Notes: generated by a model from the sequence alone, not told the origin. DNA of 64,000 nucleotides from Desulfuromonas sp. CSMB_57 (GCF_020194955.2 NZ_JAFCIY020000039.1:38290-102289); one strand, 5' to 3'. Counted from the stretch's first letter, positions 35,360 to 44,576 are shown. Translations and numbers: made by a program.

Positions 35360-36739
35360 ATGATCCGTTTGCGTTGTCGTTCTCTCTGCCTGTTGCTGTT
35401 CCTGTTGCTGCCGGCCTGGTCCGCCCTTGCGGCCGTGCCCGATTTCGTCGAATTGGCGGCCTCCCTCAAGCCATCCGTCGTCAATATCAGTACCTCGCGG
35501 CAGGTCAGATTCCGCCGCCCCATGCAGCCCGGATTCCGGACTCCCCAGGACGATCTGTTCAGCCAGTTTTTCGAACGCTTCTTTCAGGGCATGCCGGAAG
35601 AGATGCGCCGTCAGCGATCCCTGGGTTCCGGTTTCATCATTTCGGCAGACGGCTACATTCTGACCAACGACCACGTGGTGGACGGTGCCGACGAGATCCA
35701 GGTCCGTCTGGTGGACGGCCGCTCATTTACCGGCACGGTCAAGGGGCTGGATCCGAAACTCGATCTGGCGCTGATCAAAATTGATGTCGGTGGAGAAAAA
35801 CTCCCGGTGGCGAGACTCGGCAGCAGCGATGGTTTGCGGGTCGGTGAATGGGTCATGGCCATCGGCAATCCCTTCGGTCTGGAGCAGACCGTGACTGTCG
35901 GCATCGTATCGGCCAAGGGCCGGGTCATCGGTGCCGGCCCCTACGATGATTTCATCCAGACCGACGCGTCCATCAATCCCGGCAATTCCGGCGGGCCCCT
36001 GTTCAATCTGCGCGGCGAGGTGGTAGGCATCAACACGGCCATCGTCGCCGGCGGCCAGGGTATCGGGTTTGCCATTCCCGTCGATGCCGCCAAGGTGGTC
36101 CTGCCTCAGTTGCGGGAAACCGGTCGGGTGGTGCGCGGCTGGATCGGCGTCGGGGTGCAGGAGGTCACGGAAGAACTGGCCCGCTCCTTTGGACTGCAGG
36201 AAGCTCGCGGCGCTCTGGTGACCGATGTGGTGGCCGATTCCCCGGCGGCCAAGGCCGGGTTGCAGCGGGGTGACGTCATTCTGGCGGTGAATGGCAAGCC
36301 CCTGCAGCGGTTGGATGACCTGCCGCGACAGATAGCGGCTCTGCCAGTGGGGCAGAACGCCCGTCTGAGCGTGTTCCGGGACGGGCGTGCCCGGAACCTC
36401 AGCGTCACCATCGGCAGCCAGCAGGAGGAAGGGGAGGCGCGACGTTCCACGGGTCCATCCCAGATGCTCGGCTTGACGGTCGGGGATATCAGCCCCGAAG
36501 CGGTGCGCCTGTATCGATTGACGGCTGAACGCGGCGCTCTGGTTACCGCCGTCGAACCTCAAGGTCCCGCCGCCGGGAAATTGCAGCCGGGTGACGTGGT
36601 GCTGGAAATCGACGGCCGCACCATCGCCAATGCCGAGGCCATGCGGACCGCCGTCGCCCAGGCCAAGCCCAAACAGGTGCTGCGGGTGCTGGCTCAGCGT
36701 CGCGAGCAGATGTTCTATACCACCCTGACGGTGCCTTAA
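35360..36739 (+). CDS. Periplasmic Do-like serine protease (DegP/DegQ/HtrA)
   Basis: A 459-residue protease-chaperone. Signal peptide 1-25 (ending SALAA), trypsin-like domain with the triad His in LTNDHVV, Asp in LDLALIK and Ser in GNSGGPLFN, then two PDZ domains (about 245-345 and 360-455). It degrades or refolds misfolded envelope proteins. GGAGGAG precedes the ATG. It follows a two-component pair by 158 nt in the same orientation, an arrangement used for envelope-stress control, but no operator was identified. Confidence 0.93.
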   Translation: MIRLRCRSLCLLLFLLLPAWSALAAVPDFVELAASLKPSVVNISTSRQVRFRRPMQPGFRTPQDDLFSQFFERFFQGMPEEMRRQRSLGSGFIISADGYILTNDHVVDGADEIQVRLVDGRSFTGTVKGLDPKLDLALIKIDVGGEKLPVARLGSSDGLRVGEWVMAIGNPFGLEQTVTVGIVSAKGRVIGAGPYDDFIQTDASINPGNSGGPLFNLRGEVVGINTAIVAGGQGIGFAIPVDAAKVVLPQLRETGRVVRGWIGVGVQEVTEELARSFGLQEARGALVTDVVADSPAAKAGLQRGDVILAVNGKPLQRLDDLPRQIAALPVGQNARLSVFRDGRARNLSVTIGSQQEEGEARRSTGPSQMLGLTVGDISPEAVRLYRLTAERGALVTAVEPQGPAAGKLQPGDVVLEIDGRTIANAEAMRTAVAQAKPKQVLRVLAQRREQMFYTTLTVP

Positions 36740-36798
36740 TCCTCGTCCGTGGCGTTGCCCGGCGCCGCCCCATCCCGGTTCCGCGGTGGAGGCCGTTG

Positions 36799-37797
36799 AT
36801 GCGCTCGTCCTTTTATCCTCGGCTGATCAACGGTCCCTTCGGCGATCCCGCCCTGTATGTGCGCCTGGCTCATCGTGGCCAGGCGCTGCTTTTCGACTGT
36901 GGCGACTTGCGCAACCTGACCACCCGGGAGCTGCTCAAGATTCGCGCCGTGTTCATTTCCCATGCCCATATCGATCATCTCATTGGGTTCGACGTCCTGC
37001 TGCGCCAGTGTCTGTGTCGCAGCCAGGGGCTGATGCTGGTGGGGCCGGAGGGGATTCTGGCGCGCCTCGGCAGCCGCTTGGCGGGCTATACCTGGAACCT
37101 TACGGCGGGCTATCCCCTGACGCTGACGGTCCGTGAATGGACCGGCACCCAGGTGCGGGAGCAGGTTTTTCGGGCCTGTCAGGGTTTTCAACCGGAAACG
37201 GAGCGGCACTGGGACTGTCCCGACGGGGTGCTGTTCCAGACTCCATATTGCCAGGTGCAAGGGGTTGCCCTGCAGCATGGCGACATTCCTTCCCTGGCCT
37301 TTGTATTGCAGGAGCCCGTCCATATCGCCATTCGCAAGGAAGAATTGCTGCGGCGGGGATATCTTCCCGGACCCTGGCTGACCCGTTTCAAGGATATGCT
37401 GCTGGCGCCGCCGACGGCGGACGTGCGTGTGGCAGTGCCGTTGCAGAGTGGTGACATGGCCTGGGTCGGCCTGCGCGATCTGCGGGCCCGGATCGCCTCC
37501 ACGGAGCGCGGCATGAAGATCGCCTATGTCACCGATGTCTCGCCGATCCCGGCCAATTATCGGCGCATCGTGCGGTTGGCTCGAGATGCCCATCTGCTGG
37601 TCATCGAAGCGACCTTTGCCCACCGGGACCTGGAGCGGGCCCGCTTGCGGAATCATCTGACGGCGCACCTGGCCGGCCGCCTGGGGCGCCTGGCGGGAGT
37701 CGCCAGGCTGCAGGTGTTTCATCATTCGCCCCGCTATCAGCATTCTCCGGAACTGCTTGCCGAGGAGGCTTGCAATGCCTTTCAGGCGGGCGATTGA
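36799..37797 (+). CDS. Metallo-beta-lactamase-fold hydrolase, RNase Z-like
   Basis: A 332-residue MBL-fold protein. It has SHAHIDHLIGFD (HxHxDH motif near residue 55), the Asp-containing YVTDVS, EATFAHRDLERA and a C-terminal FHHSPRYQ with a His ligand, close to the RNase Z subgroup. The tRNA-exosite is not evident, so a role in tRNA 3' processing is not certain. ATG at 36799 has GGTGGAGG 6 nt upstream. It begins 60 nt after the protease gene. Confidence 0.72.
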   Translation: MRSSFYPRLINGPFGDPALYVRLAHRGQALLFDCGDLRNLTTRELLKIRAVFISHAHIDHLIGFDVLLRQCLCRSQGLMLVGPEGILARLGSRLAGYTWNLTAGYPLTLTVREWTGTQVREQVFRACQGFQPETERHWDCPDGVLFQTPYCQVQGVALQHGDIPSLAFVLQEPVHIAIRKEELLRRGYLPGPWLTRFKDMLLAPPTADVRVAVPLQSGDMAWVGLRDLRARIASTERGMKIAYVTDVSPIPANYRRIVRLARDAHLLVIEATFAHRDLERARLRNHLTAHLAGRLGRLAGVARLQVFHHSPRYQHSPELLAEEACNAFQAGD

Positions 37798-37914
37798 TTT
37801 CAACCCTGCGCGGTTCGGCCAGCTGCGGAGCGCCTGCCGACAAACCCGGACCGACCGGTCGGGCTGTGCTATTGCACAGTGTATCGGCCGGGAATCTGTG
37901 CTATTTTGCCGACC

Positions 37915-39321
37915 ATGCGATTCAGTCTGAAACTCAAACATCAGATTCTGCTGGCTCCGGCCGTCGTCCTGCTGCTGATGACCCTGCAGTTGGGTTTTCT
38001 GCAGTATACCTATATGGATCTCAAGCAGAAGCGGCAGATCGGCCAGCAACTGGGGATGATTCTTTTTTCCCTGACCGAGGCCAACATGGCTGCTCAGCGC
38101 ATGTACGATTTGGCCCGTCAGTACTCGCGGCCGACGGCCAGCATCGCCGGTGTCGAAGAACTGGAGCGGTTGCTGGGCTACATGGAAGAGATGCATGCGC
38201 ATCTGGCCAAGGCGGTAACCCGCATCCTGCCGTTGATGGAGCTGTCGGTACCGGACCAGCGCGAGGTTCTGGAAATCGTCGAAAGCCTCAGCCCGCGGCA
38301 GGGGTTCGATCCCAACCGGGTTATTGAAGAGCTGACCCGGTTGCAGCCGCACCTGGCCGGCATGTCCCAGCGTTATCAGACCCTGGTGGAGGAATCACCG
38401 CGAGTGCGGGCCAAGGACATCGACCAATTGGTGGACCGGGCGGCGCTGGTGTCGGTGGTGGTGGTCGGCGTGGCCTTGAGCTTCGGCATCCTGCTGTCCC
38501 TGTTTTTTGCCCGTCGTCTGCTGCGCCGGGTGCAGACTCTGAGCGCCAGCGCCGGTCGCATCGCGCGGGGGGATTTGACGCCGCCGTCGGCGCCGCGGGT
38601 CGTCAAGGACGAACTGGATGATCTGGCCGTGTCCATCAACCGCATGACCGAGCAGTTGATTCGGGTCGTCGGCACGGAAAAACTGCTGGAAGGGGCCGAG
38701 GAAGAGCGGCGGCGCATCGCCATGGACATTCACGACCAGACCCTTTCCGATCTGTCGGCCATCCTGCGGGGACTGCAGACCTTGCCGGTCGCCGAGGAAG
38801 TGCAGCCGGAGGTCAGGGATCTCGAAGAGGATCTGGTGGCCTCCATCGCCAACCTGCGCCAGTTGATGGACAACCTGCATCCCCAAACTCTGGACATCCT
38901 CGGCCTTGGCGCCGCCCTGGAATCTCATCTGGAACGCCATCTGGGGCGCGGCGATCTGCCGGAATATCATCTCTACATCAATCCCGAGGTCGACAGCGCC
39001 AATTTGAGCCGGTTGCAACAGTTGACCCTCTATCGGATTGCTGTCGAGGCCATTCACAACATCATCAAGCACGCCCGGGCGACCCGCTATGAAGTCAGTC
39101 TCGATCGTCGGGACGGGCAGGTGGTCCTGACGGTGGAGGATAACGGCATCGGTTTGGACACGGCGCAGACCGCCGCCAGCAATGGCGGCCGCGGTCTGTA
39201 TAATATTCGTGAACGGGCCCGGGCCATTGGCGCGCAGGCGCGGTGGAGCCCATCGCGCTTTTCTTCCGGAACCCGATTCGAACTGAGTCTGCCCGTCGCG
39301 GCGGAACTGCCGCAGGAATGA
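37915..39321 (+). CDS. NarX/NarL-type sensor histidine kinase (HisKA_3)
   Basis: A 468-residue kinase. Membrane helices at about 9-30 and 173-196 flank a helical four-helix-bundle-type periplasmic region; HAMP follows; the HisKA_3 H-box is EEERRRIAMDIHDQ, with DIHD in place of the more usual ELHD; the ATPase has EDNGIGLD and GGRGLYNIRERA. The frame is open 12 codons further upstream but this M at 37915 starts the membrane anchor. It is followed after 6 nt by its regulator. Confidence 0.88.
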   Translation: MRFSLKLKHQILLAPAVVLLLMTLQLGFLQYTYMDLKQKRQIGQQLGMILFSLTEANMAAQRMYDLARQYSRPTASIAGVEELERLLGYMEEMHAHLAKAVTRILPLMELSVPDQREVLEIVESLSPRQGFDPNRVIEELTRLQPHLAGMSQRYQTLVEESPRVRAKDIDQLVDRAALVSVVVVGVALSFGILLSLFFARRLLRRVQTLSASAGRIARGDLTPPSAPRVVKDELDDLAVSINRMTEQLIRVVGTEKLLEGAEEERRRIAMDIHDQTLSDLSAILRGLQTLPVAEEVQPEVRDLEEDLVASIANLRQLMDNLHPQTLDILGLGAALESHLERHLGRGDLPEYHLYINPEVDSANLSRLQQLTLYRIAVEAIHNIIKHARATRYEVSLDRRDGQVVLTVEDNGIGLDTAQTAASNGGRGLYNIRERARAIGAQARWSPSRFSSGTRFELSLPVAAELPQE

Positions 39322-39327
39322 TCGATT

Positions 39328-40080
39328 ATGGCCGATTTGACGATCCTGGTTGCTGATGACAACCCGCGCGATTTCGAATTTCTCGAACAATTGATCAAGA
39401 CCTGGGATGAACCCTGCCAGGTGGAGCGGGCGCCCAACGGCATGGTGGCCCTGGAAATGGCCCTCAAGCAGGAGTTGCCGCTGGTCATCAGCGACATTCA
39501 GATGCCGGAAATGAACGGCATCGAACTGGCCCGCAATCTCTGGCAGCGCAAGCCCCAGGCGCGCATCATTTTCTGGAGCCAGTTCAAGGACGAGATGTAC
39601 GTGCGCACCCTGTCGCGCATCGTTCCGCCGGAAACGGTCTACGGTTACATCCTCAAATCCAACACCCGCGAGCGCATCATCTCCGCCATCCGCACCGTGC
39701 TGTTGGACGAGCAGTGCTGGATCGATCCTGAAGTGCGCAAGGTCCAGGGCCGCGCCGGGCACAGCCAGACGGCCCTGTCCGATATCGAGTTCGAGGCCCT
39801 CCTCGACATCTCTCTGGGGCTGACCGATAACCTTATTGCCCAGCGGCGTTATCTCTCCCGACGCGGTGTACAGAGTCGGCTCAATTCCCTTTACAACAAA
39901 CTGGGTATCGACCAGGAGCAATTTCACGGTGAGAAATTCGGCGACGCCTTCAATCTTCGCAACCGGGCCGTGGCCGTGGCCCTGCGGCGTGGTTTGATCA
40001 ATGCCTTTGAACTGGAACATGAAGAAAAGGATTTCCAGGCCTGGTTGCGGCGGTTTCGCGGCGGCCGTGAAGGGCGCTGA
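39328..40080 (+). CDS. Response regulator with receiver and LuxR-like output region
   Basis: A 250-residue regulator. The receiver (about 1-125) has VADDN, Asp in ISDIQMPEMNG near residue 55 and a conserved Lys in YILKS. The C-terminal half contains a helix-turn-helix resembling LuxR/NarL (LGLTDNLIAQRRYLSRRGVQSRLNS is read in two parts: LGLTDNLIAQRRYLS and RRGVQSRLNSLYNKLG) but with an insertion and a longer tail than NarL. The partner is the preceding kinase. Target genes are unknown. Confidence 0.8.
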   Translation: MADLTILVADDNPRDFEFLEQLIKTWDEPCQVERAPNGMVALEMALKQELPLVISDIQMPEMNGIELARNLWQRKPQARIIFWSQFKDEMYVRTLSRIVPPETVYGYILKSNTRERIISAIRTVLLDEQCWIDPEVRKVQGRAGHSQTALSDIEFEALLDISLGLTDNLIAQRRYLSRRGVQSRLNSLYNKLGIDQEQFHGEKFGDAFNLRNRAVAVALRRGLINAFELEHEEKDFQAWLRRFRGGREGR

Positions 40081-40320
40081 ATCTCCCGCCTTCCACCTAT
40101 CGGCGCTCCCCCCTCCCTTTCCCGCCGCCCGCCGTCAGGATCCGCCTGGTACGCTTTTCTCTGAACAAAATAATTATTTTATTGGCATTGAGTAATTAGT
40201 GTGATACTACAGTATGTCATAAATTTTTAGAGTAGCTTCCATCTGCCGCCCAGGGTCTGCCGGTGTCGGAAATTGTCCTGCCGGCGTTCCGCGCAGACCG
40301 GCTTGCGGAAGGAGTGGTTG

Positions 40321-40926
40321 ATGCATGTCAAGGACTTGAAGACCTTTCCCCTGTTCTCCGAAGAGTTGGGCATCGCTCTGAACGGCCATGATGATCGGGT
40401 GCTTTTCAAGTGGCTGTTGGCCAGTGTGCTCTGGCAGGCCGATGTGGCTCCTGAAATCGCCTACCGGGGATTTCGGACCTTCGAGCGCCATCACCTGCTG
40501 GAGCCCAACCGAATCGTTCTGGCCGGCGCCGCCTTTATCCTTCATCCTGTTCTGCACGAAGCCGGATATTTGCGGTACGATGGGTTTTTTGCCCGCAATC
40601 TTGTGGATATGTGCCAGACCCTGCAGGAATTTTACCAGGGTAGTCTGGTGCGGTTGCACGATATGGCGAGCGGCCCCGTTGATCTGGAATGCCGCCTGAA
40701 CGCCCTGAGGGGATTCAGTCGCCCGGGTGTCAATCTGTTTTTGCGCGAACTGCGGACCATATGGAGCAAAGCCGACCCTGAGCCTTTGCCGGAAGTCTGG
40801 CAGATGGCGGAGAAGTTCTCCCTCGACCTGCGCAAGGTGCCGCGTCGCAGCCTTGAATTTGTTCGCCTGGAGGCCGGCTTGCTGCGCTTGCACCGTGGTC
40901 GTTTCCTGCGACGACGGGCCCAGTGA
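40321..40926 (+). CDS. Conserved-looking hypothetical protein with helix-hairpin-helix-like segment
   Basis: A 201-residue, all-helical, basic-tailed soluble protein starting MHVKDLKTFPLFSE. I do not recognise the family. The middle segment LRGFSRPGVNLFLRELR followed by IWSKADPEPLPEVW is reminiscent of the helix-hairpin-helix and downstream region of HhH base-excision glycosylases, but no catalytic Lys/Asp pair can be assigned. AAGGAG lies 7 nt before the ATG. It is monocistronic, with its own terminator. Confidence 0.6.
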   Translation: MHVKDLKTFPLFSEELGIALNGHDDRVLFKWLLASVLWQADVAPEIAYRGFRTFERHHLLEPNRIVLAGAAFILHPVLHEAGYLRYDGFFARNLVDMCQTLQEFYQGSLVRLHDMASGPVDLECRLNALRGFSRPGVNLFLRELRTIWSKADPEPLPEVWQMAEKFSLDLRKVPRRSLEFVRLEAGLLRLHRGRFLRRRAQ

Positions 40927-40975
40927 GGATGGGTGCCTGCCATCGGTTGTCATTTCCTGCCATCGCCCCAAAGAG

Positions 40976-41001
40976 CGCCTCCCTTTCGGAGGCGTTTTTT
41001 T
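40976..41001 (+). terminator. Rho-independent terminator
   Basis: A 7-bp stem CGCCTCC / GGAGGCG (40976-40982 and 40988-40994) with a 5-nt loop is followed by seven T residues. It ends the unit of the preceding hypothetical gene. Confidence 0.88.
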
Positions 41002-41017
41002 GGGCCAGGATCAAAAA

Positions 41018-41345
41018 GCACACAAATTAAATGTGCAACTAAATTGTTCTTGACTTAAATGATATGTTATTGTATCAATTGTATCCATGTTGTTTGTGCT
41101 TAAAATAGGTGCGGGGTCCATCCCCGGATGGGGCTTGAGGGGTTTTAGGTTCTTGGCGCAGGGCGCAGACGGGTAGCCAGTCCGGGATTCTCCGGTGGTG
41201 ACCCGGATAAGGTGGTCATCCGCAGGTTCAGTTGGTATGCTTTGTCGTACAATTTGAGAATTACCGGCCAACCAGCCGACCGCTAACGACACCATCGCCA
41301 GTCGCGATTTATCGCATGGTGACCAACCAGGAAAGAAGGGACGCT
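41018..41345 (+). promoter_or_regulatory. Promoter, operator candidate and long structured leader of cysK
   Basis: An inverted repeat GCACA-N9-TGTGC (41018-41036) sits 13 nt upstream of a promoter with TTGACT (41050-41055), 17-nt spacer and TATCAA (41073-41078). Transcription from about 41085 would give a leader of about 260 nt before the cysK ATG. The leader holds potential hairpins CCATCC/GGATGG, TCCGGG (41181-41186)/CCCGGA (41202-41207) and GCGA/TCGC shortly before the start codon. It does not match SAM, T-box or cobalamin motifs that I know, and no open reading frame accounts for it. Confidence 0.5.
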
Positions 41346-42299
41346 ATGAGCTCGATTTTTACGGACAATTCGCTCTCCATCGGCCGTACCCCCTTGGTGC
41401 GCCTCAACCGCATGGCCCCCGAAGGGGTGACCATTCTAGCCAAAATCGAAGGCCGCAATCCGGCTTACTCCGTAAAGTGCCGCATCGGTGCCGCCATGAT
41501 CTGGGATGCCGAACAGAAAGGCCTGTTGGGTCCGGGCAAGGAGATCGTCGAGCCCACCAGCGGCAACACGGGGATTGCCCTGGCCTTTGTGGCCGCCGCG
41601 CGTGGTATCCCTATCACCCTGACCATGCCCGAGACCATGAGCCTGGAACGGCGCAAGGTGCTCAAGGCCTTCGGCGCCAACCTGATACTCACCCCCGGGA
41701 CCAAGGGAATGGGTGGGGCCATTGCCGAAGCCGAGGCCATGGCGGCTTCGGAACCGGACCGCTATGTGCTGATGCATCAGTTCAAAAACCCGGCCAATCC
41801 GGCCATTCACGAGCAGACCACCGGTCCGGAAATCTGGGCGGATACGGATGGCAACGTCGATGTTCTGGTTTCCGGTGTCGGCACCGGCGGCACCATCAGC
41901 GGAATTTCAAGTTTTTTCAAAAAAGTGCGGGGCAAGCAGATCCTGTCGGTGGCGGTGGAGCCGAGCGACAGCCCGGTCATCAGCCAGAAACTGGCCGGAC
42001 AGGCCCTGCGGCCCGGTCCCCACAAGATTCAGGGCATCGGTGCCGGGTTCATCCCCGACACCCTCGATCTTTCCCTGGTCGACCGGGTTGAGCCGGTGAG
42101 CAACGAGGAAGCCATCGAAACGGCCCGGAGGCTGGCCGTGGAAGAGGGCATCCTGTCCGGAATTTCCTGCGGTGCCGCCACCGCCGTGGCATTGCGCCTG
42201 GCGGCACAGCCCGAGTTCCAGGGCAAAACCATTGTCGTCATTCTGCCCGATTCGGGGGAACGCTACCTGAGCAGCGTGTTGTTCGAAGGTATTGTCTGA
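41346..42299 (+). CDS. cysK: Cysteine synthase A (O-acetylserine sulfhydrylase)
   Basis: A 317-residue PLP enzyme. It starts with the family block [11 protein letters not shown]; the PLP lysine lies in [11 protein letters not shown] (K44), the phosphate/substrate loop is [13 protein letters not shown], and [15 protein letters not shown] binds PLP phosphate. The sequence closing [12 protein letters not shown] is typical of CysK. It joins sulfide to O-acetylserine to give cysteine. AAGGGA precedes the ATG. A long leader upstream and a strong terminator downstream make it a single-gene unit. Confidence 0.95.
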   Translation: MSSIFTDNSLSIGRTPLVRLNRMAPEGVTILAKIEGRNPAYSVKCRIGAAMIWDAEQKGLLGPGKEIVEPTSGNTGIALAFVAAARGIPITLTMPETMSLERRKVLKAFGANLILTPGTKGMGGAIAEAEAMAASEPDRYVLMHQFKNPANPAIHEQTTGPEIWADTDGNVDVLVSGVGTGGTISGISSFFKKVRGKQILSVAVEPSDSPVISQKLAGQALRPGPHKIQGIGAGFIPDTLDLSLVDRVEPVSNEEAIETARRLAVEEGILSGISCGAATAVALRLAAQPEFQGKTIVVILPDSGERYLSSVLFEGIV

Positions 42300-42303
42300 A
42301 CAG

Positions 42304-42346
42304 GGGGGTCATGGCGGGCGGTCCAAAGCCCGCCATGACCCCCGTT
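42304..42346 (+). terminator. Strong terminator after cysK
   Basis: A perfect 16-bp stem GGGGGTCATGGCGGGC (42304-42319) with 42328-42343 and an 8-nt loop, followed by GTTTGGG. The T-tract is poor but the stem is very stable; it lies 5 nt after the cysK stop. Confidence 0.75.
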
Positions 42347-42417
42347 TGGGCTTTGATGGAACGGGTGGCCCATGGCGGCCGGCGGGGGGGCCTTTTGGCT
42401 GCCAAAGAGGATGTAGC

Positions 42418-43218
42418 ATGTGCCAATTGCTCGGAATGAATTGCAACGTGCCGACGGACATCTGTTTTTCCTTCACCGGTTTCCGTCGGCGGGGCGGCGC
42501 CACGGATGTTCACACGGATGGCTGGGGCATCGCCTTCTTTGAGGGGCGCGGCGTGCGGCTGTTTCTCGATCCGCAGCCTTCGGCGTCGTCCGCCATCGCC
42601 GACTTCGTGCGCCGCTATCCCATCCATTCCCTGAACGTCATCGCCCATATCCGCAAGGCCAGCCAGGGGCCGACCAATCTGGAGAACACCCATCCCTTTC
42701 AACGGGAGTTGTGGGGTCGTTACTGGGTTTTTGCCCACAACGGCAATCTGCCCGATTTCCGTCCGCAACTGGACGGCAGCTATGTGCCGGTCGGCGATAC
42801 CGACAGCGAATGGGTTTTCTGCTGGCTGCTGCAAAGCCTTCGGCAACGCTACGGCTTGCAACCTCCGCCGCGCGAGGAACTGTTCGTCTGTCTGGCGGAA
42901 CTGACCTGTCAGGCCGGCGCCCGGGGTATCTTCAATTACCTGCTTTCCAACGGCGATTGTCTGTTCGGGCACTGTTCGACGGAGTTGAGCTACATCATTC
43001 GCTGTGCGCCATTTGCCGAGGCCCATCTGAAGGACGAAGATCTGCGCATCGATTTCAGCCAGGTAACCACCCTGGAGGACCGGGTGGCGGTGGTGGCCAC
43101 CCAGCCTTTGACGGACAACGAGGTCTGGAACGCCATGCCTCCGGGTACCCTGTGCCTGTTTCACCATGGCCGGGTGCTGCTATGCCGAAAAACCGTTGCC
43201 GGGCCGGACCGGCATTAA
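42418..43218 (+). CDS. Class II glutamine amidotransferase
   Basis: A 266-residue stand-alone Ntn-type glutaminase. Mature nucleophile is Cys2 (MCQLLGMNC). Other family features are DGWGIAFFEG, HIRKASQG, FAHNGNLPDF and GDTDSEWVF. Related YafJ-type proteins have no established substrate. GAGG precedes the ATG weakly. It is convergent with tusA, their stops overlapping by 4 nt. The function in the sulfur cluster is unknown. Confidence 0.85.
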   Translation: MCQLLGMNCNVPTDICFSFTGFRRRGGATDVHTDGWGIAFFEGRGVRLFLDPQPSASSAIADFVRRYPIHSLNVIAHIRKASQGPTNLENTHPFQRELWGRYWVFAHNGNLPDFRPQLDGSYVPVGDTDSEWVFCWLLQSLRQRYGLQPPPREELFVCLAELTCQAGARGIFNYLLSNGDCLFGHCSTELSYIIRCAPFAEAHLKDEDLRIDFSQVTTLEDRVAVVATQPLTDNEVWNAMPPGTLCLFHHGRVLLCRKTVAGPDRH

Positions 43219-43445
43219 TCCGCTTCCTCCCCCTTCTCCACCACCAGGCGAAAATGGTCGCCGGCCCTGGTCAGGCCCAACAGCTTGTGGCCGGCCTGTT
43301 CGAGGCTGCGCGGCACATTGTGGACCGGTTCGCCGTCATCGAGAAAAAACTCCACCGCCGCGCCGATTTCCATTTCCTCCAGAGCCAGCATGGCTCTGAC
43401 GAAGTTGGTCGGGCATTTTACGCCCCTGAGATCAATGACTTGCAT
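43215..43445 (-). CDS. TusA/SirA-like sulfur carrier protein
   Basis: A 76-codon protein with the TusA fold signature DLRGVKCPTNFVRAMLAL, where the CP Cys (about residue 11) is the persulfide carrier. Such proteins relay sulfane sulfur from a cysteine desulfurase to tRNA thiolation, molybdopterin or sulfur metabolism. AGGAG lies 9 nt before the ATG at 43445. It precedes the end of a MoeB/ThiF-like gene on the same strand, 107 nt away, so the two may be one unit. Confidence 0.85.
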   Translation of the reverse strand: MQVIDLRGVKCPTNFVRAMLALEEMEIGAAVEFFLDDGEPVHNVPRSLEQAGHKLLGLTRAGDHFRLVVEKGEEAD

Positions 43446-43551
43446 GACGTTTCTCCTATGAGGCAACCGGGCTCAAGGTGTCCGGACGTCAAGGTTGTCG
43501 CTCCCGGCATGCCATTGCCGGCGCCATGCCTCCGCTGGTGCCGCCCGAAGC

Positions 43552-44364
43552 TCAGACTTTGCCGAGATCGCAGAGGGTCATGGCTTCAAGTTGGTCCCGG
43601 AGTTCCGTGATGGTAGGGGTAGTGCCGCACAGGGGACAATCGGGCTTCCGCTCCAGGTTGAGTTCTTGGAAGCGCATCTCCAGGGCGTCTAGAAACAGCA
43701 GGCGATCGGTCAGCAGTTCGCCTTTGCCGAGGAGGAATTTGACCGCTTCCGTCGCCTGAATGGTGCCGAACAGGCCGGGCAGCACGCCGATAACGCCGGC
43801 CTGGGCGCAACTGGGAACCGTGTCCGGAGGCGGTGGTTCGTGGAACAGGCAGCGACAACAGGCCGACACACGGGGCAACACGGTAATGGTCTGGCCCGCA
43901 AAGCCGAGCACGCCGCAGTGGGAATAGGGCTTGGCGGCCAGCACGCAGGCATCGTTGATGAGAAACTTGGTGGCAAAACTGTCGGTACCGTCGATAATGA
44001 AATCGTAATCGCTGATGATGTCGAGGATGTTGTCGGCCTGGACCCAGGTCGGATGGGTGACGACCCGGATGTCGGGGTTGATGGCCGTCATTTTTTCTTT
44101 GGCTGAGACGACTTTGGGTTTGCCGACATCCGGGGTGAAGTGAATGACCTGACGCTGCAGGTTGGACGTTTCCACCCGGTCCGCATCGGCAATGCCGATG
44201 GTGCCGATGCCGGCTGCGGCCAGGTACAGGGCGGCCGGCGCCCCGAGGCCGCCGACGCCGATGATCAGGACCCGGCTGTCGAGGAGCTTTTTCTGGCCCC
44301 GGCCGCCAATTTCCTTGAGGATGATGTGCCGCGAGTAACGTTCTATCTGCTCTTCGGTGAACAT
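43552..44364 (-). CDS. MoeB/ThiF/HesA-family ubiquitin-like-protein adenylyltransferase
   Basis: A 270-residue E1-like enzyme. It has the ATP motif IIGVGGLGAPAALYLAAAGIG, DADRVETSNLQRQV, the Asp-containing DGTDSFATKFLIND, and CRCLFHE plus CPLCG, the four zinc cysteines. MoeB or ThiF family members activate the C-terminal Gly-Gly of a small sulfur carrier. No such carrier lies in the window; the downstream TusA-like protein is the only sulfur carrier nearby. It starts at 44364, divergent from the SAM-I-controlled genes. Confidence 0.86.
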   Translation of the reverse strand: MFTEEQIERYSRHIILKEIGGRGQKKLLDSRVLIIGVGGLGAPAALYLAAAGIGTIGIADADRVETSNLQRQVIHFTPDVGKPKVVSAKEKMTAINPDIRVVTHPTWVQADNILDIISDYDFIIDGTDSFATKFLINDACVLAAKPYSHCGVLGFAGQTITVLPRVSACCRCLFHEPPPPDTVPSCAQAGVIGVLPGLFGTIQATEAVKFLLGKGELLTDRLLFLDALEMRFQELNLERKPDCPLCGTTPTITELRDQLEAMTLCDLGKV

Positions 44365-44523
44365 GGCGCCTCATTTCCACCGGCCTATCCGCTTTGATTC
44401 CAGGGTCACGAAAGGGCCTGCCGTTTGGGGATATGGCACCATTATGCCGGAACTGTACGGATCGATCAATAAAAAACAAGTAAAATAGTAGATAAATATG
44501 ACACGTTTTTGCTATCAAATAAC

Positions 44524-44553
44524 TTGACAAATAACTTCGCCGTGAAATAAAGT
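44524..44553 (+). promoter_or_regulatory. Promoter of the SAM-riboswitch unit
   Basis: A perfect -35 TTGACA (44524-44529), an 18-nt spacer and -10 TAAAGT (44548-44553, 4 of 6). Transcription would start near 44560, about 17 nt before the riboswitch, as expected for an S-box leader. Confidence 0.65.
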
Positions 44554-44576
44554 TTATAAAATTGATAAACAAGCAG

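Noticed and set aside
36736..40020. Two minus-strand frames over 500 codons opposite the metallohydrolase and NarX-like kinase
   Set aside because: Gln/His/Arg-rich shadows of genes with intact catalytic motifs on the plus strand.
41085..41345. T-box or SAM riboswitch in the cysK leader
   Set aside because: The T-box TGGNACCGCG core and the S-box GGTGGAGGGA and GGTGCTAATTCC elements are absent.
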